Positions 8,706-17,537 of a DNA stretch of 64,000 nucleotides are shown piece by piece; positions within the stretch are counted from its first letter, which is position 1; the number at the start of each line of letters is the position of its first letter. This DNA is from JAAYQU01 sp037441445 (GTDB taxonomy: Bacteria; Bacteroidota; Bacteroidia; Bacteroidales; Salinivirgaceae), in the NCBI GenBank assembly GCA_037441445.1, contig JBBISE010000009.1, forward strand, positions 10,968-74,967. The letters run 5' to 3'. Position numbers and translations under genes: made by a program. Below the pieces are notes generated by a model. That model did no database searches. It had not been told where the DNA came from and saw only the letters and a program-made list of their open reading frames with translations.

Positions 8706-9850
8706 TGGGGGTTTGTTTTAGTTGTGTTCAATATTAAGGATGCCAGCTGATCGCTGCTAAGAAATTCAACATCAGGATGTTTGTTGACAATCGAAGTCAG
8801 AAGTTGTTTGAGTTTCGGAAGATTCCGACTGCGGTTTTCCTCATCCAGGCTTCCAATATAGTTTAGACGATGGGTGCTAATTACTGCAGGAAGGCGATGT
8901 TTAAAGGCGTTATCAATTTGATTCAAACATAGGCTTACCGGTTCGTGTGCGGTTTCGGTGCTGGGTTCGAACCAACAGTTTCTGACGGAGTAAATTTGTC
9001 CTACATGGTTTCTTTGTCCCAGATAATGAATCCTCCGCTTGTGTTTCGACAGGTTTCCCTCTTGCGGTACAAACTGCATGAAACTTCCCTGTAATAATTC
9101 AACACCTTGTTCTTTAAGAGTTTGCTCCAGGTAAGGATGCCAAATATAGCATGGTGCAATAAACGTCCTGGCTTTGTAGCCGAAGATGTTTTCGAAAAGC
9201 TGAGCACCCTGGCGCAGGCTTTCCTTTTGATAATCCAATTCTGAAAGGCTTGTAAAATCAAGGGCATCCATGAACGAATTTTCTGAGACTTCATTACTAT
9301 AGCTCAAATCATAGAGGCCAAGGTCGAATGCGAAACGTACATTCCCCGTGTTGTTTCTCAACGCCTCCAACCAGCGGTTAACATTTAAGTGCTCGCGGCC
9401 ATGAAACTGGGGTTTAAAAATGTTTGCCGACATTCCTTGTTTCCAAACTTTGAACGAATTTTCGTGATGTGCTGATCTCTGTAAGGTTTCCGTGAATGGT
9501 TCAACAAAGTATTCCTGATACTGCGTGTTCCTTATTCTTTCAAAGTCTGGATTCCCAACAATGGTGTTTGCGGTCAGAATAGCCGGGTTTCCATGTTTGT
9601 CGGTAACAGATTGAAGGACTTCAAAAAGCATTTCCAAATCATCAGGGGTTGCCATTGAGTCAAAACGTGTATAAGGAAACCGGTCAACAGGAATGCCGGC
9701 AGCCAGTAATTGGTTGTAAACCTCTCGCGAAGGCATGCGGATACTACCCCAATCGTCGCTTTCCAGTACAACAATTTTACGGTTGGTTTTCCAGCCTCTG
9801 AAATTGTTCCATGAACGTAAAACTTTAAGTTTATTAGCAGAGCTAATCAT
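8702..9850 (-). CDS. NodB-like polysaccharide deacetylase-family protein, paralogue B
   Basis: 382 residues, homologous along its length to the protein at 4700-5830. Visible motifs are ESDDWGSIRMPS (paired Asp), FHGREHLNVNRW (HxxxH), FIAPCYIWHP, VRNCWFEPS and VISTHRLNYIGS. It has no signal peptide. Two copies of this family flanking an ATP-grasp, a DUF362 and a membrane protein in one coupled cluster is unusual and may mean two successive modification or trimming steps on related substrates. The start at 9850 gives MISSANKLKVLRSW, in line with the related protein. Confidence 0.75.
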   Translation of the reverse strand: MISSANKLKVLRSWNNFRGWKTNRKIVVLESDDWGSIRMPSREVYNQLLAAGIPVDRFPYTRFDSMATPDDLEMLFEVLQSVTDKHGNPAILTANTIVGNPDFERIRNTQYQEYFVEPFTETLQRSAHHENSFKVWKQGMSANIFKPQFHGREHLNVNRWLEALRNNTGNVRFAFDLGLYDLSYSNEVSENSFMDALDFTSLSELDYQKESLRQGAQLFENIFGYKARTFIAPCYIWHPYLEQTLKEQGVELLQGSFMQFVPQEGNLSKHKRRIHYLGQRNHVGQIYSVRNCWFEPSTETAHEPVSLCLNQIDNAFKHRLPAVISTHRLNYIGSLDEENRSRNLPKLKQLLTSIVNKHPDVEFLSSDQLASLILNTTKTNPQ

Positions 9851-9877
9851 TTTCGATGTAGTTTTTTAAAATGATCC

Positions 9878-11134
9878 TTATCGTTGTTGTATCAAAGATT
9901 TAATAAATTCTATGAGTACTTCTTCGGGCTCAAAAAAGATGAGCAAAAACGGGTTGCCAATGTATGTTAGAATTCCTGTTGTATCGAACAAAATTCTTAT
10001 TGAAACAACAAAGAAAAGCAATAGCAATGGGTAAAGAAATAACTGTAAAACACGTAACGATTTAAGTTCAATTTGCTTGTTCAAAATCAGGATGATAGCC
10101 GCTGCACCAAAAACCCTTCCCACGGAAAGAAAACGCTGTGCCGATGGGAATGCATTGATCAAATTAGCTGCACTCATTATTAAAAGGGCAAAACAAAAAA
10201 CAGTAAACAGGCCCTTATAAGGGTAAATATACCTTTTCCTGAGTGCGTAAATGTGAATTGACAAAGCAATAATGGTATAACTCATTGATTTTCCGTAATA
10301 TTTTATGTACCAATTTAGCGTGGAAGCTTCTTCTTTAACCAGTTTGGAATAACCCTCGTCGCCATATACTGAAATTTTATATTCCAATAATCTTGGGGTA
10401 TATGGTTTTAGAAATTCATTTATTGTTGTTAAATCAAATTGAACAAAGAAGCTGGTAAGTATAAAAAAGTAGAATAAAAAATGAATGTTCTTATATGAAA
10501 ATATATGAATTATAAGAACTATAACCGGAAGTGCAAAGGAAAAATGAACCAGTGGGCTTAGGAAAGAAAAGATAAGGTACTTTTTTTCTTTATGCAACAG
10601 GTAAGGCATTAGACCGAAAAAAAAAACCTGGGCTGCGGTTTGAAATTTAATGAACTGAAACGCCTGAATGGGAATGATAAACAAAAAGCAATAAAGGAAT
10701 AACCTCTGAAAAAGAGACAACTTTTGTTCGAGGTTAAGTAATATATACTGAAAATTGCGGGCATAAAAGTAACCATACACCAAAGCAACAATACTAATAA
10801 ATATTTGAGGATTTGTGGTAAACCTCGAACAAAGATATATCATAAAAGGCTTGTAGGCATCAAGGGAATTGCCGTCGTCATATACAGAGGAGAAAATCTG
10901 TGTAAACGAAAGATTCTGTTTTGCAATAAGGGCAAATTCATTCATATAGCGGAACAAATCCATTTTTGGGGATATCACAATTATGGTTGCACCCAGGAAT
11001 ACGGTAAACATCCATAGCGAAATTTTCACAAAACGGGGATTCAAAAGTCGCAGGCTTTTTATTACTGACCCAAATGGCCAGACAATAAAAAACAGATATT
11101 CATTTAATATTTTGTGACTTCGAAGCGACATCAA
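9878..11134 (-). CDS. EpsG-family / Wzy-like polysaccharide polymerase
   Basis: 418 residues, strongly hydrophobic with roughly ten to twelve predicted membrane helices. The block MDLFRYMNEFALIAKQN after the second helix and the later YKPFMIYLCSRFTTNPQIFI match the EpsG layout (conserved D-x-x-R-Y loop followed by a Y-E/K-P segment). In a Wzx/Wzy-type locus this would polymerise the repeat unit in the periplasm. It is the only polymerase candidate in the operon, which also has a Wzx, so the assignment fits the context. Wzy proteins are too variable for a firm substrate call. Confidence 0.75.
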   Translation of the reverse strand: MMSLRSHKILNEYLFFIVWPFGSVIKSLRLLNPRFVKISLWMFTVFLGATIIVISPKMDLFRYMNEFALIAKQNLSFTQIFSSVYDDGNSLDAYKPFMIYLCSRFTTNPQIFISIVALVYGYFYARNFQYILLNLEQKLSLFQRLFLYCFLFIIPIQAFQFIKFQTAAQVFFFGLMPYLLHKEKKYLIFSFLSPLVHFSFALPVIVLIIHIFSYKNIHFLFYFFILTSFFVQFDLTTINEFLKPYTPRLLEYKISVYGDEGYSKLVKEEASTLNWYIKYYGKSMSYTIIALSIHIYALRKRYIYPYKGLFTVFCFALLIMSAANLINAFPSAQRFLSVGRVFGAAAIILILNKQIELKSLRVLQLFLYPLLLLFFVVSIRILFDTTGILTYIGNPFLLIFFEPEEVLIEFIKSLIQQR

Positions 11135-11157
11135 TTGTTCCAGTTTATTTGCCTCTT

Positions 11158-12309
11158 TTATACTCCTTTTGAAAGTTCCTTTATAAACTTTGATACTACA
11201 CTGGCTGGTTTAAAGCTTTCCCGTATTGAGATCCTCTCAGCGAATAGCTGGTTGTTAAAATCCATAGAAATCAAACCATTAAGACCACTTACAATTTCAT
11301 TAAAGTTGTGCGAACAGGTGGCTGTACTTTCAGGCAAACCTGCAAGAAGTTTCCTTGCCGGACTATCTTTTGGGCTGATGCATAAAATCATACGATTGTT
11401 GGACAGGTAGTTTATCAATTTACTCGACATGAAAACATCGCCCGGAATATCGGCATCAATATCAATTAATACTCCGCATTTTTTTATATACTCCTCTGGT
11501 GAATCCGTCCAACCCGTAATTAGGATTCTATCGCGCATTGTTTCGGGTATTGAAACATTACCGGCCTGGAAATGCCCCACAAAATATAATTTGGCCTTGT
11601 TGTTTCTGGAAGCAAATTCCGTAAAAGCATCAATCAACAACTGTGGGTTTCGTTTACCATAGATATTGCCCAAATAGGCAAAGGAATGGGGCTCTACGGG
11701 CCGTTCCAAAACAGGTTGATCCTGATAACAGGGGTTTGACACAACAAAAGCGTTGTTTATAAACCTCTCGCCCACAACTTTTTTCTGGTACTCCAACATG
11801 GCTTCATTGGTTGCTGAAATGCCCACTGCGGTTCTGAAATAGGGCGATATTAGTTTGGCAATAGAATTCCGCAATCTATAATTTTCTCCCCAACCTGGGT
11901 GTGACGGTATAGGATCAACCGTGTGAATGAAGTGTGGAATTTTATGTTTCTTTGACAGTTCATAGCCCAGCTTAAGTAAGGGAAAACAATAGGCTGATGT
12001 TATGGTGAGTATTACATCCGGCCTTTTTTCCTTTACTGCCTTTTTCCCCAACCGCAAGCCTTTTCGTACCCACGAAAAACTGTTTGGGTCAACATTGGTC
12101 AAAACCAGAAAGAGTTTTGCCAACCTGTTGTATTGAAATGGATTACCCTTGATTTCAAATACCTTTTCCGGAATTTTATCCGCATGCGAATATTTGTTAC
12201 AAAGAACGGTAGTTTCAGGGCTATTGTCCCAGATTTGTTTTAATAACGAATTTACTACTAATCCCGTTGCCGAATTATCTACGTTATAGGCTATGACTAA
12301 AATGCGCAT
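11158..12309 (-). CDS. Glycosyltransferase family 4-like
   Basis: Start set at 12309 because MRILVIAYNVDNSATGLVV is the expected beginning of the GT-B N-terminal domain; the upstream 14 codons of the longer frame look non-coding. Length is then 383 residues. FAYLGNIYGKRNPQLLIDAF and the C-terminal VLIDIDADIPGDVFMSSKLINYL mark the donor domain; the usual E-x7-E motif is not clear, so the family is called from overall layout. It follows the reductase gene by 60 bp and precedes the polymerase. Confidence 0.78.
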   Translation of the reverse strand: MRILVIAYNVDNSATGLVVNSLLKQIWDNSPETTVLCNKYSHADKIPEKVFEIKGNPFQYNRLAKLFLVLTNVDPNSFSWVRKGLRLGKKAVKEKRPDVILTITSAYCFPLLKLGYELSKKHKIPHFIHTVDPIPSHPGWGENYRLRNSIAKLISPYFRTAVGISATNEAMLEYQKKVVGERFINNAFVVSNPCYQDQPVLERPVEPHSFAYLGNIYGKRNPQLLIDAFTEFASRNNKAKLYFVGHFQAGNVSIPETMRDRILITGWTDSPEEYIKKCGVLIDIDADIPGDVFMSSKLINYLSNNRMILCISPKDSPARKLLAGLPESTATCSHNFNEIVSGLNGLISMDFNNQLFAERISIRESFKPASVVSKFIKELSKGV

Positions 12310-12369
12310 GGTTTTTAAAAATTGGAGGTAATTAATTATGCCGGAAATCAAAATCGCCGGAATCTGTTT

Positions 12370-13233
12370 TTATAACACTAAATGTTTATAATTATAAATA
12401 TCGGAATCTACAATCCATTGTTTAAGCTCAAGAAGCATAGACACATAATCAGGAACCTGAAAATCAAATTTCTCCGATTTCACAAGACTTTTATCGTGTG
12501 GAACAGAACTGTAGGGCAAAACAGTTACAGAATTTTTTCTAAAAATATCATTAAATAGTTCTAAAAGTACCTGTTTTGAAATTCGGTTGCCATTGGTGAC
12601 CTGATAAAGGCCGGCAAGGTTCTTTTCAATGGCAAGGTCAATTGTTTTGGCCAACTGAAGGGTGGTTATTCCGCTCCAGAAAACATTTGTAAAACCATTG
12701 ACCGTTCCTGTTTGCTGCATAAACCAATCGAAAAGACCCAAACCTGGATTTTTTAATTCCGGGCCTATGATAGAGGTTCTTATTGTTAGGTTGTTGTCAT
12801 CGACAATTTCGCCTAACGCTTTGCTTCTTCCGTAAGTGTCGTCAGCATCACGGAAATCGGTTTCGGAATAGTTGCCCTTCGTGCCACTGAAAACGCAATC
12901 AGTACTAATGTGTATTAACCTGCAATCAACCTCTTTTGCAATTTTTTTCAAGTAATGAGGAAGATAGCTGTTCAGGAAAATAGCCGATTCCGGGTGCTCT
13001 TTCGATTCCCTAACCAAGGCCCCAATGCAATTTACAATGATTTGCGGTTTTACATCCTGGATTGTTTGAAGCAATTCTGCGGTGTTAAAAACATCACAAA
13101 CAAAAAAGTTGGGTGCATTTTTCTGTTTTCTGGATAAGCCGAAGACCTCATAGTTTTCCCGTTTGCTAAAATAGTCGAAAACCATGTGGCCGGCCATCCC
13201 GGTGGCACCAAGTACGAGTACTCTTTTCTTCAT
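12370..13233 (-). CDS. RmlD-like SDR reductase (L-QuiNAc/L-FucNAc branch)
   Basis: 287 residues. The NAD(P) site VLVLGATGMAGHM is at the N-terminus, HISTDCVFSG carries the Ser/Thr region, and the catalytic YGRSK (YxxxK) is near residue 135. The gene lies directly between a WecB/FnlC-like epimerase (1-bp overlap) and, further upstream, a CapE/FnlA dehydratase. Known three-enzyme routes from UDP-GlcNAc use FnlA with either a reductase-cupin fusion (FnlB/CapF, about 370 residues) giving UDP-L-FucNAc, or a shorter RmlD homologue (WbvR/QnlA) giving UDP-L-QuiNAc. The short length without a cupin favours the second. This is inference from length and context. Confidence 0.78.
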   Translation of the reverse strand: MKKRVLVLGATGMAGHMVFDYFSKRENYEVFGLSRKQKNAPNFFVCDVFNTAELLQTIQDVKPQIIVNCIGALVRESKEHPESAIFLNSYLPHYLKKIAKEVDCRLIHISTDCVFSGTKGNYSETDFRDADDTYGRSKALGEIVDDNNLTIRTSIIGPELKNPGLGLFDWFMQQTGTVNGFTNVFWSGITTLQLAKTIDLAIEKNLAGLYQVTNGNRISKQVLLELFNDIFRKNSVTVLPYSSVPHDKSLVKSEKFDFQVPDYVSMLLELKQWIVDSDIYNYKHLVL

Positions 13234-14366
13234 TAGGAATTGTTTTTATGCCAGGTTATTCTATTCACATAGTCAGTATAGGAGAGTATTATCTTTATTA
13301 TTTTCCGCGAAACACTTTCAACCTTATAGTCTGAAACTGTATTAAAAGGACTCTTGGTTTCAGAAAAATGATCGACTGTAACATCAATACATTGAAGGAT
13401 ATTTTCTAACTCGAGTCCAGACATTATTACCGTACCTTCGTCCATTCCTTCGGGCCGCTCGTGCGCCTGACGAATGGTTATGGCCGGAAATTTCAGAATT
13501 GACGCCTCTTCAGTTATGGTTCCGCTGTCGGAAATGACACAAAAAGCGTTCATTTGCAACTTGTTGTATTCGAAAAAACCAAATGGTTTCATAAATTCTA
13601 TGAGCGGCTCTTTGTTTATATGCCCCATTTCTTCCAGTTTTTTTCGTGTTCTTGGGTGGGTAGAAACGATGACTTTTTTTCCGTACCTCCTGACAATTCC
13701 AACTAACGATTCCAGCAAATTGGTAAAGTTTTTTTCTGAATCGACGTTTTCCTCTCTGTGGGCACTGACAAGAAAATACTCTCCCTTTTTAAGCCCCTCT
13801 TTATCAAGGACGTTGCTTTGCTGAATTTCATTTTTGTAATGTTCAAGCACTTCCCACATACTTGAACCACTTTTTATGATTGTCTCGGGGCGTATCCCTT
13901 CGCAAATAAGATAGCGGCGGGCATGTTCGGAAAGAACCAGGTTAATATCGCTAAGGTGATCAACAATTTTTCGGTTGATTTCTTCCGGTACACGTAGATC
14001 GAAACACCGGTTGCCGGCTTCCATGTGAAAAATGGGGATTTTTCGCCTTTTTGCAGAAATAACGCTCAAACAGCTGTTTGTGTCGCCATATACCAACAAA
14101 GCGTCGGGCTTTTCTATTGCCAAAACCTCGTCGGACTTTCTGATTACATTGGCAATGGTTTCGGCTGCATTGGCCCCGGCGGCCTCCAAAAAGTAGTCGG
14201 GTTTACGGATTCCAAGTTGCGAGAAGAATATCTCATTCAGTTCGTAATCGTAATTCTGACCTGTGTGAACCAGTATGTGATTCGTGTGTTTTTCAAGTTC
14301 AGAAATCACCCGGCAAAGCTTTATGATTTCGGGTCTGGTTCCTACAATGGTTACTATTTTTATCAT
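13233..14366 (-). CDS. UDP-N-acetyl-hexosamine 2-epimerase (WecB/FnlC/CapG-like)
   Basis: 377 residues. The start MIKIVTIVGTRPEIIKLCRV is the signature of non-hydrolysing UDP-GlcNAc 2-epimerases; HTGQNYDYELNEIFF, VYGDTNSCLS, MEAGNRCFD, SAHREENVD and SDSGTITEEAS are the further conserved blocks. It shares a 4-bp overlap with the upstream capsule gene and 1 bp with the RmlD-like reductase. In that setting it likely does the last C-2 epimerisation on the UDP-2-acetamido-2,6-dideoxy-L-hexose pathway (FnlC/QnlB role) rather than making UDP-ManNAc. Sequence alone does not settle which. Confidence 0.85.
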   Translation of the reverse strand: MIKIVTIVGTRPEIIKLCRVISELEKHTNHILVHTGQNYDYELNEIFFSQLGIRKPDYFLEAAGANAAETIANVIRKSDEVLAIEKPDALLVYGDTNSCLSVISAKRRKIPIFHMEAGNRCFDLRVPEEINRKIVDHLSDINLVLSEHARRYLICEGIRPETIIKSGSSMWEVLEHYKNEIQQSNVLDKEGLKKGEYFLVSAHREENVDSEKNFTNLLESLVGIVRRYGKKVIVSTHPRTRKKLEEMGHINKEPLIEFMKPFGFFEYNKLQMNAFCVISDSGTITEEASILKFPAITIRQAHERPEGMDEGTVIMSGLELENILQCIDVTVDHFSETKSPFNTVSDYKVESVSRKIIKIILSYTDYVNRITWHKNNS

Positions 14367-15913
14367 ACGGTTTGTGCTTCAGAAGTTGGGATGGAACTAT
14401 ATTGTCTTTTACTAAATTTCTGCAGGAAAGGAACCAAAAAACGCAACCAAACTTGCCAGAAGACCCTAAAAATCAAGGCTGAACCAAAAACTCGCAAGTG
14501 AGGCAAGGTGCTAAAACGCAACCCGGGTATGGATATGCCCTTTGGATTAAGGCGGATTGGTGTTGTACGGTGCTCAACACTCATGGCAAAAAGGCCAAAC
14601 TTCAAGGCTCCTGTCTGCTTTTTGGGTTCAAGCTTGCTCAAAAGCAAGGGTAAAACTTCCTCTTTGTTTCTTGGCACATACCCAACATCCAAATAGTAGT
14701 AAGAAGAGCCGGAAAGCATAATGACCGGCTTTCCCCAATAACATGCTTCAACTCCCACGGTTGAAGTAAAGACAAGCACTTTCTCGGCATTGTCCACTAA
14801 TGTGTAGGTGCTAATGGGCGAATTGCCTGGTATTACAGTAATGTTGTCGTATGTTTCACTCAGTTTTAAAAGACGTTTGTGATAACTGTAGGTAACATCA
14901 GCCAGGTTGGGGTGTATTCGCAAATACACATGAATATTGGGGTGCTCTTTCAGCCCCTGTAGAATGAATTTTATTCCCTCTTCCTGATTTTCGAAAAGGG
15001 CAAACTCATCGTATTCCTTACCCAAGGCCACAAATTCATCTTCCGATGAGTTGAAAATTACAATATTTTGTTGGTTGCTGTCCCACCCATCGGGCAACAT
15101 GCCTGAAACCTGTTGGGTTGTGTAAATTCTTACACCACGAACCATTTCGGCCTTTCTTCTTTTTTCAAAAAACTGCCGGGCTTGGTTTAGCTTCTTTTCT
15201 TCGTTAGTTTCTTTTTGCTCCCAAATGGCATTGATCAGTTCGGTTCTATAGGAAATGTTTTGAGGCAACACATTTTTATAAACCTCTTTATAATAAGTGA
15301 TTTTACCATCGTTTAGCGATTCCAGGACATGAACGGGAATCCCCTCATTCTTTGCTATATCGTAAACGGGTCTGACATCGGCCCACCGACCGTTGTACAC
15401 GTGCATATCGGAAGGTCGCTTCTGTTCCATCAGCAAAAAAATGACGTCGGTCAACTCCATTTGGGAACGGAGCATGGCATCAAAATAGGAACGGAATGCC
15501 GGGTCTGTGCAATCAGGCTCGTGGTTTCGGGTGTAGGATACATACGACGACAGAGCACCATAACCTATATTCACATCGCGATATTCCAGCTGTTTTATAT
15601 CCTTATTGTTCCTGTATTCAAATGTAACCTGGCTGTGTCTGGAATCTGAAATTAACTGTCCAATCTCAACATGACGAAAGCGGCTTCCATACCGGGAAAA
15701 GTTCTTCAAACCAATCTTTTTTACCATCATGCACGTGTTGCACAGAACCGGATCGCTGAGTTTGTTTTCAAAACAATTTTTTATTTGCCGATTACAGGTT
15801 AACATGGTTACTTCGTTGTTTTTGTCCTGAAGAATCTCTTCAACGTGATCAATGACAATTCCGTAAAAACTTGTAATTAACTGCCAATTGTAGTAAACTA
15901 AATGTGTATTCAT
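14363..15913 (-). CDS. Capsule-synthesis-type glycosyltransferase (KpsS/LipB-like)
   Basis: Start placed at 15913 (MNTHLVYYNWQLI), not the in-frame ATG at 15931, because bases from 15914 upward belong to a repeat unit that ends at this ATG. The 516-residue product has a C-terminal domain with YLRIHPNLADVTYSYHKRL, VIPGNSPISTYTLVDNAEKV and VFTSTVGVEACYWGKPVIML, the pattern of capsule biosynthesis and TagB-like transferases that bind CMP- or UDP-sugars. Such enzymes often transfer acidic sugars, so it is a candidate pseudaminic-acid transferase; that is a guess from context. Confidence 0.75.
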   Translation of the reverse strand: MNTHLVYYNWQLITSFYGIVIDHVEEILQDKNNEVTMLTCNRQIKNCFENKLSDPVLCNTCMMVKKIGLKNFSRYGSRFRHVEIGQLISDSRHSQVTFEYRNNKDIKQLEYRDVNIGYGALSSYVSYTRNHEPDCTDPAFRSYFDAMLRSQMELTDVIFLLMEQKRPSDMHVYNGRWADVRPVYDIAKNEGIPVHVLESLNDGKITYYKEVYKNVLPQNISYRTELINAIWEQKETNEEKKLNQARQFFEKRRKAEMVRGVRIYTTQQVSGMLPDGWDSNQQNIVIFNSSEDEFVALGKEYDEFALFENQEEGIKFILQGLKEHPNIHVYLRIHPNLADVTYSYHKRLLKLSETYDNITVIPGNSPISTYTLVDNAEKVLVFTSTVGVEACYWGKPVIMLSGSSYYYLDVGYVPRNKEEVLPLLLSKLEPKKQTGALKFGLFAMSVEHRTTPIRLNPKGISIPGLRFSTLPHLRVFGSALIFRVFWQVWLRFLVPFLQKFSKRQYSSIPTSEAQTV

Positions 15914-16229
15914 ATGTTCAAAATTTTTCATTCTATGGTCACATAGAACTCACATGCTTGATAATCATTGACTTCGTCGATTTTTCAATTCTGTTGTGTG
16001 TTAAAGGTTAGTAGGCATGTTCGTTTCATATGTTTATAATTTTTCGGTTTACGGCCATATGGAACTTCATGCCGACTTTAATCATGCTCTTGTGTGTCGA
16101 AAAATCGGTTGTCGGCATGGGCGTTTCATATGTTTATAATTTTTCGGTTTACGGCCATATGGAACTTCATGCCGACTTTAATCATGCCCCTGTGTGTCGA
16201 AAAATCGGTTGTCGGCATGGGCGTTTCAT
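15914..16229 (-). repeat. Tandem array of three 100/100/116-bp double-hairpin units
   Basis: On the minus (sense) strand each unit begins ATGAAACG and ends AAAAATTATAAACAT or a close variant. Units occupy 16130-16229, 16030-16129 and 15914-16029; the first two differ at only a few positions, the third is diverged. Each has a constant inverted repeat (GTTTCATATG at 16023-16032 against CATATGGAAC at 16056-16065) and a core hairpin (CATGCCGAC at 16068-16076 against GTCGGCATG at 16111-16119). The array fills the whole gap between the wzx stop (16236) and the next gene's ATG (15911-15913). Not a family I recognise. Confidence 0.9.
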
Positions 16230-16235
16230 GCAATG

Positions 16236-17537
16236 TTATTTGATTTTTATTGCTTTAAGCCAGGGAAGCGGACGAATTTTGTTTGCATACCAAACCACTA
16301 TTGTCGATTGAAGTAGTGTGACGCCACTGTTGGCAATAACCATGGCCATTACTCCAGAGTACTTCAGGGTTACGTAGGTTGTTCCAATTTGCACCAAAGT
16401 TGTGCTTACTGTTATATAGGAAAGGGCAGCCGTTTTCTTCTCGTTCATAATATAGAGAGAGAACAAGGCGTAAAACAAACCAAAAAAGCTGGAAAGCAGC
16501 AAAAAAGGAACATATTTTAAACCACCCAAATAAGAATCATCCAAATAATACTTAAAAAACAGGTAATTCAAAGGGTAGTTAAGTGCAATTAGCAACGTCA
16601 TTCCGGCAACAACAGCCAGCGACATTTTTACAATTTTTTTTTCTAACTCCCTCTTTTTATCATCGTTCAGGTCAATTTGAGTCAAAAGCTTTAGTACCTC
16701 GGGGTTAAAAGCCGAAAAAATGGCTGTGGTTGCCACGCTTATCATTGACAAAGATATGCCTGCAATACCCAGAAGACCATTTTCGCCAATGGATATCATT
16801 GAGGTTACCATGCCTTTTTCTACGGCACTTTTCCCCCATCCGGCAAGGGAATGGGGTAATAAAGGTAAGCTGAAGAGTAAAAATCCCTGGATGTAGCTTT
16901 TGTTTATAGTAAAGATGTTTTTCGAGTATTTTGTGCAAAAATAGACGCACACCACTACAGTTACAATACTTGTAATTACGAGGGCTGTAACCCTTCCTTG
17001 CCAGCTTAACCCCAAAAGAATTACAAACAGAATGGCCAAAAAGGCCGACAACAGAGAGTTTCCAATTTTTACCAACGAAAAATCGCGCACCTTCTCAAAC
17101 ATGCGTTGCATGGTTTGAAAAAGCATAATAATACTGCTAAGAAAGGCAAATGCAATGGCCAAATAGACCCAGACTATGGATAACTCAAAATGTTCGAGAA
17201 ACATATCTTTTAGAAAAGGCGTTACTACGCTAAGTAGCAGGAGTAGAAACGTGTTGATATACAATATGTTCCACAGTAAATTTCCCCGTTTATCTTGGGG
17301 AGTTCTGTTGAATTGAATGGAATAATACGTGTGACCATTCAAGAGAATGACCGGAATAAAAAGATTGGAAATGGCAATAAAATTGGTAATATATCCATAA
17401 TCCTCCGGTGTCAGATACCGGATAATAATGGGTATTACAATAAATGGAGCAATTTTGCTTATGCTGTCAGAAAAACCATAGGCAAAAATGCGTTTTACCA
17501 GCGGATTCTTCTGAAGCAGGGGGATTCTGTTAACCAT
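16236..17537 (-). CDS. Wzx-like oligosaccharide flippase
   Basis: 433 residues, about twelve to fourteen membrane helices, with the MATE/MOP-type N-terminus RIFAYGFSDSISKIAPFIVIP and the first loop YLTPEDYGYITNF typical of O-antigen/capsule flippases. It would move the lipid-linked repeat unit across the inner membrane for the EpsG-like polymerase. Its start overlaps the end of capE by 8 bp. Its stop is 6 bp from the repeat array. Confidence 0.88.
   Translation of the reverse strand: MVNRIPLLQKNPLVKRIFAYGFSDSISKIAPFIVIPIIIRYLTPEDYGYITNFIAISNLFIPVILLNGHTYYSIQFNRTPQDKRGNLLWNILYINTFLLLLLSVVTPFLKDMFLEHFELSIVWVYLAIAFAFLSSIIMLFQTMQRMFEKVRDFSLVKIGNSLLSAFLAILFVILLGLSWQGRVTALVITSIVTVVVCVYFCTKYSKNIFTINKSYIQGFLLFSLPLLPHSLAGWGKSAVEKGMVTSMISIGENGLLGIAGISLSMISVATTAIFSAFNPEVLKLLTQIDLNDDKKRELEKKIVKMSLAVVAGMTLLIALNYPLNYLFFKYYLDDSYLGGLKYVPFLLLSSFFGLFYALFSLYIMNEKKTAALSYITVSTTLVQIGTTYVTLKYSGVMAMVIANSGVTLLQSTIVVWYANKIRPLPWLKAIKIK

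Noticed and set aside
8950..8985. GGTTCGAACC as a tRNA T-loop
   Set aside because: It lies inside the deacetylase-like coding sequence and no acceptor or anticodon arms are found round it.
15914..16229. Short frames in the repeat units starting MKRPCRQP, MKRPRLNN and similar, as leader peptides
   Set aside because: The unit at 63874 stops after four codons and the frames share nothing beyond the constant first bases, so they follow from the DNA repeat and not from selection on a peptide.
15914..16229. CRISPR array
   Set aside because: Constant parts are too long and themselves form hairpins, cores are palindromic unlike spacers, and no cas genes are present.
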